From an uncultured Coriobacteriia bacterium (GTDB taxonomy: Bacteria; Actinomycetota; Coriobacteriia; Coriobacteriales; QAMH01): a stretch of 7,407 nt of DNA. Under the pieces are notes generated by a model. The model was not told where the DNA came from. It did no database searches and worked only from the letters and a program-made list of their open reading frames with translations. A program made the position numbers and the translations under genes. Shown piece by piece: positions 4,894-7,407 of the stretch. Every line of letters begins with the position of its first letter. Position 1 is the stretch's first letter. Location of the stretch: NCBI GenBank assembly GCA_902493755.1, contig CABURF010000051.1:1-7407 (forward strand), in the 5' to 3' direction.

Positions 4894-5649
4894 CTAGATG
4901 ACTACGCCCTCGTCCATGTCTAGATGAAGGCACTTGACAGGTGTTCCGACCTCGAACATTCCCGTACCCTGCGGGAGCTCGATGAGCACAGTGCTGCGAT
5001 TCATCTCTGACAAGAGAGCAGATGACTGCTTTTCCTCCTGGCACGCAAGCAACTCACCGTTCTCCCCAACCTCAAGATGACCTCTTTGATAGAAAGCGCG
5101 AGCCTCCTTCTTGCGTGTCGGTTGTGCGAGAACGGCGTCGCTAATCGGACGATCGAGCTCCGCATAACCTTGCATGGCGCGTAGTGCTGGTCGTCCAAAA
5201 AGCTGAAAGCCCACCGCGGCAGCTGCGGGATTTCCCGAGAGAACCTCAACGAGCGTGTCACCCACACAACCAAATGCCTGTGCCTTGCCTGGTCGCAAGC
5301 TCACGCAATCGAAAACAATTTCACCTAGATCACGAACCGTTTCGATGGCGTAGTCAAAATCGCCGTTGCTCGCGCCGCCACTCGAGACGACAAAATCGCA
5401 TTCATCGATCGCCTGCTCAAATAGAGCACGGATGGCGGCCTCATCATCCTTGACAATCGGATATAGGTTCACCTCACAGCCAAGCTCGAGTGCATATGCA
5501 CCCAAAACGTATGCATTCGCATCGCGAATCTTGCCCGGCTCAGGCCTTGCCGAAGGAGCGACAAGCTCTGTGCCGATGCTGATAACACCGACCTTGGGGC
5601 GAGCGTATACGGGAACAGTCGTGTTTCCGGTGCTCGCAAGCAAGCCCAC
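4894..5649 (-). CDS. moeA: MoeA C-terminal portion (MogA-like domain III and domain IV)
   Basis: This frame encodes 251 residues if counted from a GTG. It carries the MogA-like domain: RPKVGVISIGTEL (17-29), PGKIRDANAYVLGAYALELG (38-57), FVVSSGGASNGDFDY (86-100), SLRPGKAQAFG (117-127) and LSGNPAAAAVGF (137-148). A smaller beta-rich domain IV follows (about 175-251). These are the residues that bind the cofactor intermediate and molybdate. Independent translation from the GTG is doubtful, because there is no ribosome binding site at proper spacing; the nearest purine-rich stretch (AAGGGTGAG) is too far upstream. The frame is open back only to a TGA at about 5668-5670. It is best read as the second part of the interrupted moeA. 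The coding pattern is intact, with no further stops, so the break is either recent or a sequence error. Confidence 0.6.
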   Translation of the reverse strand: MGLLASTGNTTVPVYARPKVGVISIGTELVAPSARPEPGKIRDANAYVLGAYALELGCEVNLYPIVKDDEAAIRALFEQAIDECDFVVSSGGASNGDFDYAIETVRDLGEIVFDCVSLRPGKAQAFGCVGDTLVEVLSGNPAAAAVGFQLFGRPALRAMQGYAELDRPISDAVLAQPTRKKEARAFYQRGHLEVGENGELLACQEEKQSSALLSEMNRSTVLIELPQGTGMFEVGTPVKCLHLDMDEGVVI

Positions 5650-5663
5650 CGTTGCAGCGCGAA

Positions 5664-6158
5664 TTACTCACCCTTGCGAACGACAATGTCACCTGCCTTG
5701 GCCTCCTCGCCTGCCTTGCGCACATTCGTCTTGGCTGCAGGAGCGAATATGCGCACACGCTCGCCCACTCCACCGTCTCCGGTGAAAGTCGTATCCTCGA
5801 TCTTGACCACAGCGTCGGCACCCTGCGGCATAATGCCACCCGTCATGATGCGAATTGCCTCTCCGGGCTTAAGAGCGACCTCGCTCACAACGCCTGCGCC
5901 GACCCAATCCACAATCTCAAGCTCGACAGGAGCATCTTCGCTTGCGTCCTTTAGGGATGATGCAACCACGGCAAATCCATCCATCGCTGTATTATCGAAA
6001 GGCGCAACATCAATGTCACTCGTGAGATCGTCAGCAGCAACTCGTCCAACAGCAGCAAACAAATCAGCCTCTTCGACCGGCGTTCTAAAGCGAGCGTTGC
6101 CTGCGAGCTCAATCGTCCTCTGACGCGCCTCATCAACGCTAATCATATCCTGGCTCAT
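5664..6158 (-). CDS. moeA: MoeA N-terminal portion (domains I and II)
   Basis: This frame encodes 164 residues. It has the MoeA N-terminal signature PFDNTAMDGFAV (53-64; family form P...NSAMDGYA) and GEAIRIMTGGIMPQGADAVV (99-118), then NVRKAGEEAKAGDIVVRKGE at the truncated end. It begins with ISVDEARQRTIELA, the usual opening helix. The ATG at 6158 has AGAGGA (6166-6171) 7 bases upstream. On its own it would lack the MogA-like catalytic domain and could not complete molybdenum insertion. No promoter is convincing in the 93 bases between it and the upstream RAYT, so it may be transcribed with that gene or from a promoter that cannot be recognised here. Confidence 0.65.
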   Translation of the reverse strand: MSQDMISVDEARQRTIELAGNARFRTPVEEADLFAAVGRVAADDLTSDIDVAPFDNTAMDGFAVVASSLKDASEDAPVELEIVDWVGAGVVSEVALKPGEAIRIMTGGIMPQGADAVVKIEDTTFTGDGGVGERVRIFAPAAKTNVRKAGEEAKAGDIVVRKGE

Positions 6159-6251
6159 TTGATTATCCTCTCGAAAGGTGAATCATTTTGCTTATTCGAC
6201 AGGGTACCAAATCTTCCAGAAGGCTGGGTGAACAATCCCGAGCTTGATCGC

Positions 6252-7049
6252 TCACGGACTAGCTGCCGCTTCAACGGTGCAAAGGGGCGAAGGCTGCGCA
6301 CCCCACTTTCTGAACGCGCGGTGCATGGTCGTTGAGGCGATTCTCAGAATCCTGGCAAGTTGCGTTATGGTCATCCCCGCACCAAGACAAGCTGCAAGCG
6401 CAAATGGGCATTTTTGAGCTTTGAGTATGCCTACCGAAATGCCATTGAGATAATCATACTTCCGGCGAATCACTTCTCGAGCAACCTCATCTGATAAACG
6501 TTTAGAGAACGGCTCGAGGTGACGAATGCTTGTCTCTTGTTGAGCGAAATCACGCCATTCGTCCGCACTCATGAAACTGCATAGAAGTTCATTGTCGATG
6601 AGCTCGTTTGATTTTCCCAGGCAGTTATAGCTGCTCCACGGATAATCGGTTAGACGGGTGCAAAGTCGTGCTTTGATGGGATTGCGCCAAACATATCGAA
6701 TCGCCGACAAAAGATGCGCCTCTGTCTCAATTGCTTCGCTGTGAAACCGGCCCTGAAATATTTGGCCAGCACATTTATGTCGCTTGTGATAATAAGCCGA
6801 GAAACGCGCGCCAACACTCTGAAAAAGAGAAGGTGGGATAGGACCGTTGCACTTGATAACGATGTGAAAATGAGTGGTCATCACGCAATATGCGAGAATC
6901 CTGAAGTTGCAGACTTGCTGAGCGCGCCGCAAACACTCCAGGAAAAACACGTGGTCATTGCCCTCATTGAAAACGCGGGCCCTGCCAACGCCACGATTCG
7001 TAATGTGGTAATACCCGGTCGATGAGTGCTTACGTGGTCGCCGTGGCAT
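6252..7049 (-). CDS. REP-associated tyrosine transposase (RAYT; Y1/HUH family) with C-terminal helix-turn-helix
   Basis: The 265-residue protein has the Y1 transposase core: GYYHITNRG (12-20), the metal-binding HUH-type pair in MTTHFHIVIK (H60 and H62), GQIFQGRFHSEAIE (95-108), and RYVWRNPIKA (118-127) with the likely nucleophile Y119. These features are those of RAYTs, single-copy relatives of IS200/IS605 TnpA that nick single-stranded DNA at repeated palindromic sequences. A C-terminal extension (about 180-265) ends with a helix-turn-helix-like stretch, MTITQLARILRIASTTMHRA (226-245), which may add DNA recognition. There is no tnpB partner and no insertion-sequence end at the gene's borders, as expected for a RAYT rather than an IS. 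The start is well set: an 11-base match to the anti-Shine-Dalgarno sequence (7053-7063) lies ahead of the ATG. A repeat pair lies 170-240 bases upstream. The gene appears intact. Confidence 0.85.
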   Translation of the reverse strand: MPRRPRKHSSTGYYHITNRGVGRARVFNEGNDHVFFLECLRRAQQVCNFRILAYCVMTTHFHIVIKCNGPIPPSLFQSVGARFSAYYHKRHKCAGQIFQGRFHSEAIETEAHLLSAIRYVWRNPIKARLCTRLTDYPWSSYNCLGKSNELIDNELLCSFMSADEWRDFAQQETSIRHLEPFSKRLSDEVAREVIRRKYDYLNGISVGILKAQKCPFALAACLGAGMTITQLARILRIASTTMHRAFRKWGAQPSPLCTVEAAASP

Positions 7050-7052
7050 GCC

Positions 7053-7063
7053 TCACCTCCTTT
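7053..7063 (-). promoter_or_regulatory. Very strong ribosome binding site for the RAYT gene
   Basis: The minus strand reads AAAGGAGGTGA, an 11-base match to the 16S rRNA tail complement, with AGGAGG 6 bases before the ATG. It fixes the start at 7049 and suggests efficient translation whenever the mRNA is made. Confidence 0.8.
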
Positions 7064-7220
7064 CCGGTCGTCTTATCTGCAACAAAACAATAGATCAGTT
7101 GTGCCCGAGCAAACCACCCCGAGAATCTGAACAATTCCGGACTTAAAAGAAAACGAAACCGGAGCAATCTCCGAAAAGACTCGGTCAGAATTATGCTCTC
7201 GTCAACGCCGGTGGCAGAGT

Positions 7221-7286
7221 GGGGACAGACCCTCAAGTAACGCTCAATTAGCAATAACTTGCGGATGACAAAAGGGGGACAGACCC
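7221..7286 (-). repeat. Intergenic repeat pair 6 (GGGGACAGACCC, two direct copies) upstream of the RAYT
   Basis: Exact copies lie at 7221-7232 and 7275-7286, both reading GGGTCTGTCCCC on the minus strand, towards the RAYT. Between them CAAGT (7234-7238) and ACTTG (7257-7261), with inner GCT/AGC, can form an interrupted hairpin. This orientation is opposite to pairs 2-5. Confidence 0.9.
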
Positions 7287-7311
7287 CTGGTTGCCGACCC
7301 TAGTTACCCGG

Positions 7312-7329
7312 TTGCCGAACTCTCGGCAA
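7312..7329. repeat. Inverted repeat TTGCCGA-ACTC-TCGGCAA
   Basis: Seven perfect base pairs surround a 4-base loop, with a third TTGCCGA direct copy at 7291-7297. There is no T-run on either side, so it is not a terminator. It could be an operator or part of a larger repeat element that includes pair 6. Confidence 0.45.
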
Positions 7330-7350
7330 TTCCATAATCATCATGCCAAG

Positions 7351-7380
7351 CAAAAAAAGAAGCCCCTAGCTGGGGCTTCT
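7351..7380 (-). terminator. Rho-independent terminator for a gene beyond the right edge
   Basis: AGAAGCCCC (7358-7366) and GGGGCTTCT (7372-7380) form a perfect 9-base-pair stem with loop TAGCT. On the minus strand the stem runs into seven T (7352-7358). It must end a leftward transcript from outside the window. The last 27 bases are open in two minus-strand frames, one ending with TGA at 7384-7386 and the other with TAG at the edge of the stem, so a coding end is possible but cannot be assigned. Confidence 0.85.
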
Positions 7381-7407
7381 AAATCATATCCAGGATAATC
7401 CTTCTAC

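Larger units (their letters stand above)
4894..6158 (-). pseudogene. moeA: Molybdopterin molybdotransferase MoeA, interrupted by a -1 frameshift
   Basis: Together the two reading frames make one full-length MoeA of about 421 residues, close to the family's usual 400-410. The first frame stops at TAA (5664-5666) after GDIVVRKGE. A step back of one base at 5667 continues as VIRAATVGLLASTG, exactly what the family has at this point, with nothing missing. There is no slippery heptamer at the junction, so the likeliest causes are a lost G (GAGGTAATT becoming GAGTAATT) in the organism or in the sequence data. MoeA inserts molybdate into adenylylated molybdopterin to complete the molybdenum cofactor, in the cytoplasm. 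The gene starts 93 bases after the RAYT stop and ends at a strong terminator. Confidence 0.75.
7064..7350. other. Upstream region of the RAYT gene; no gene seen
   Basis: No credible gene is seen between the RAYT start and the right-hand terminator. The region holds repeat pair 6 and a small hairpin CGGAG-CAAT-CTCCG (7160-7173) which, on the minus strand, is followed by a T-rich stretch, perhaps a weak attenuator ahead of the RAYT. It also holds GGTTGCCGA twice (7289-7297 and 7310-7318). A minus-strand reading frame of 74 codons (7030-7254) runs through the repeat and overlaps the RAYT start; it is not believed. No promoter with two good boxes is visible. Confidence 0.45.

Noticed and set aside
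5660..5675. Programmed -1 ribosomal frameshift in moeA
   Set aside because: No X-XXY-YYZ slippery heptamer and no obvious downstream structure are visible, and MoeA is not known for recoding.
6252..7049. Complete IS200/IS605 insertion sequence
   Set aside because: No tnpB, no subterminal hairpins at the gene borders, and the protein has RAYT features, so a domesticated single-gene RAYT fits better.
7030..7254. 74-codon minus-strand frame upstream of the RAYT
   Set aside because: It overlaps the RAYT start and its strong ribosome binding site, includes the repeat, and resembles no known protein.
441..7286. CRISPR array
   Set aside because: Repeats are only 12-23 bases, scattered between genes in pairs with uneven spacing and both orientations; there are no regular spacers and no cas genes.

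Overview
The window looks like chromosomal DNA of a mid-to-high-GC anaerobic actinobacterium, possibly Coriobacteriia. Support comes from a DUF2510 protein (a typically actinobacterial domain), GC-rich codon choice, and cofactor genes for molybdenum (MoeA) and for the nickel-pincer nucleotide (LarE). The taxonomic guess is inference only. Most genes are on the minus strand.

Layout, left to right: the N-terminal part of a major-facilitator transporter (minus, runs off the left edge); a divergent plus-strand pair of a 55-residue acidic ORF and a SlyD/FKBP-type prolyl isomerase, ending at a good terminator; a convergent minus-strand trigger-factor-like chaperone with its own palindromic terminator; a small DUF2510 membrane protein; larE; moeA, broken by one apparent -1 frameshift; a REP-associated tyrosine transposase (RAYT, Y1/HUH family); and a minus-strand terminator belonging to something beyond the right edge.

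The most striking signal is not a gene. A 12-base motif, GGGTCTGTCCCC (reverse complement GGGGACAGACCC), occurs 11 times exactly and once with one mismatch, always between genes. The 12 copies form six pairs. Within each pair both copies point the same way, 35 to 94 bases apart. Every intergenic gap longer than about 190 bases holds exactly one pair, and the two gaps shorter than 100 bases hold none. The base before the motif is a purine in all 12 copies. A RAYT gene in the same window, with a pair in its own upstream region, makes a REP/RAYT-type repeat family the natural reading, although the same-direction pairing differs from the usual inverted REPIN layout. One copy overlaps the expected -35 of larE, one extended copy overlaps the larE stop codon, and one lies in the loop of a larger inverted repeat.

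Functionally, the SlyD-like and trigger-factor-like genes are both cytoplasmic folding factors with FKBP-type domains. larE and moeA are both cofactor-assembly genes. The RAYT and its repeats look like a genome-wide repeat system laid over ordinary housekeeping and accessory genes.
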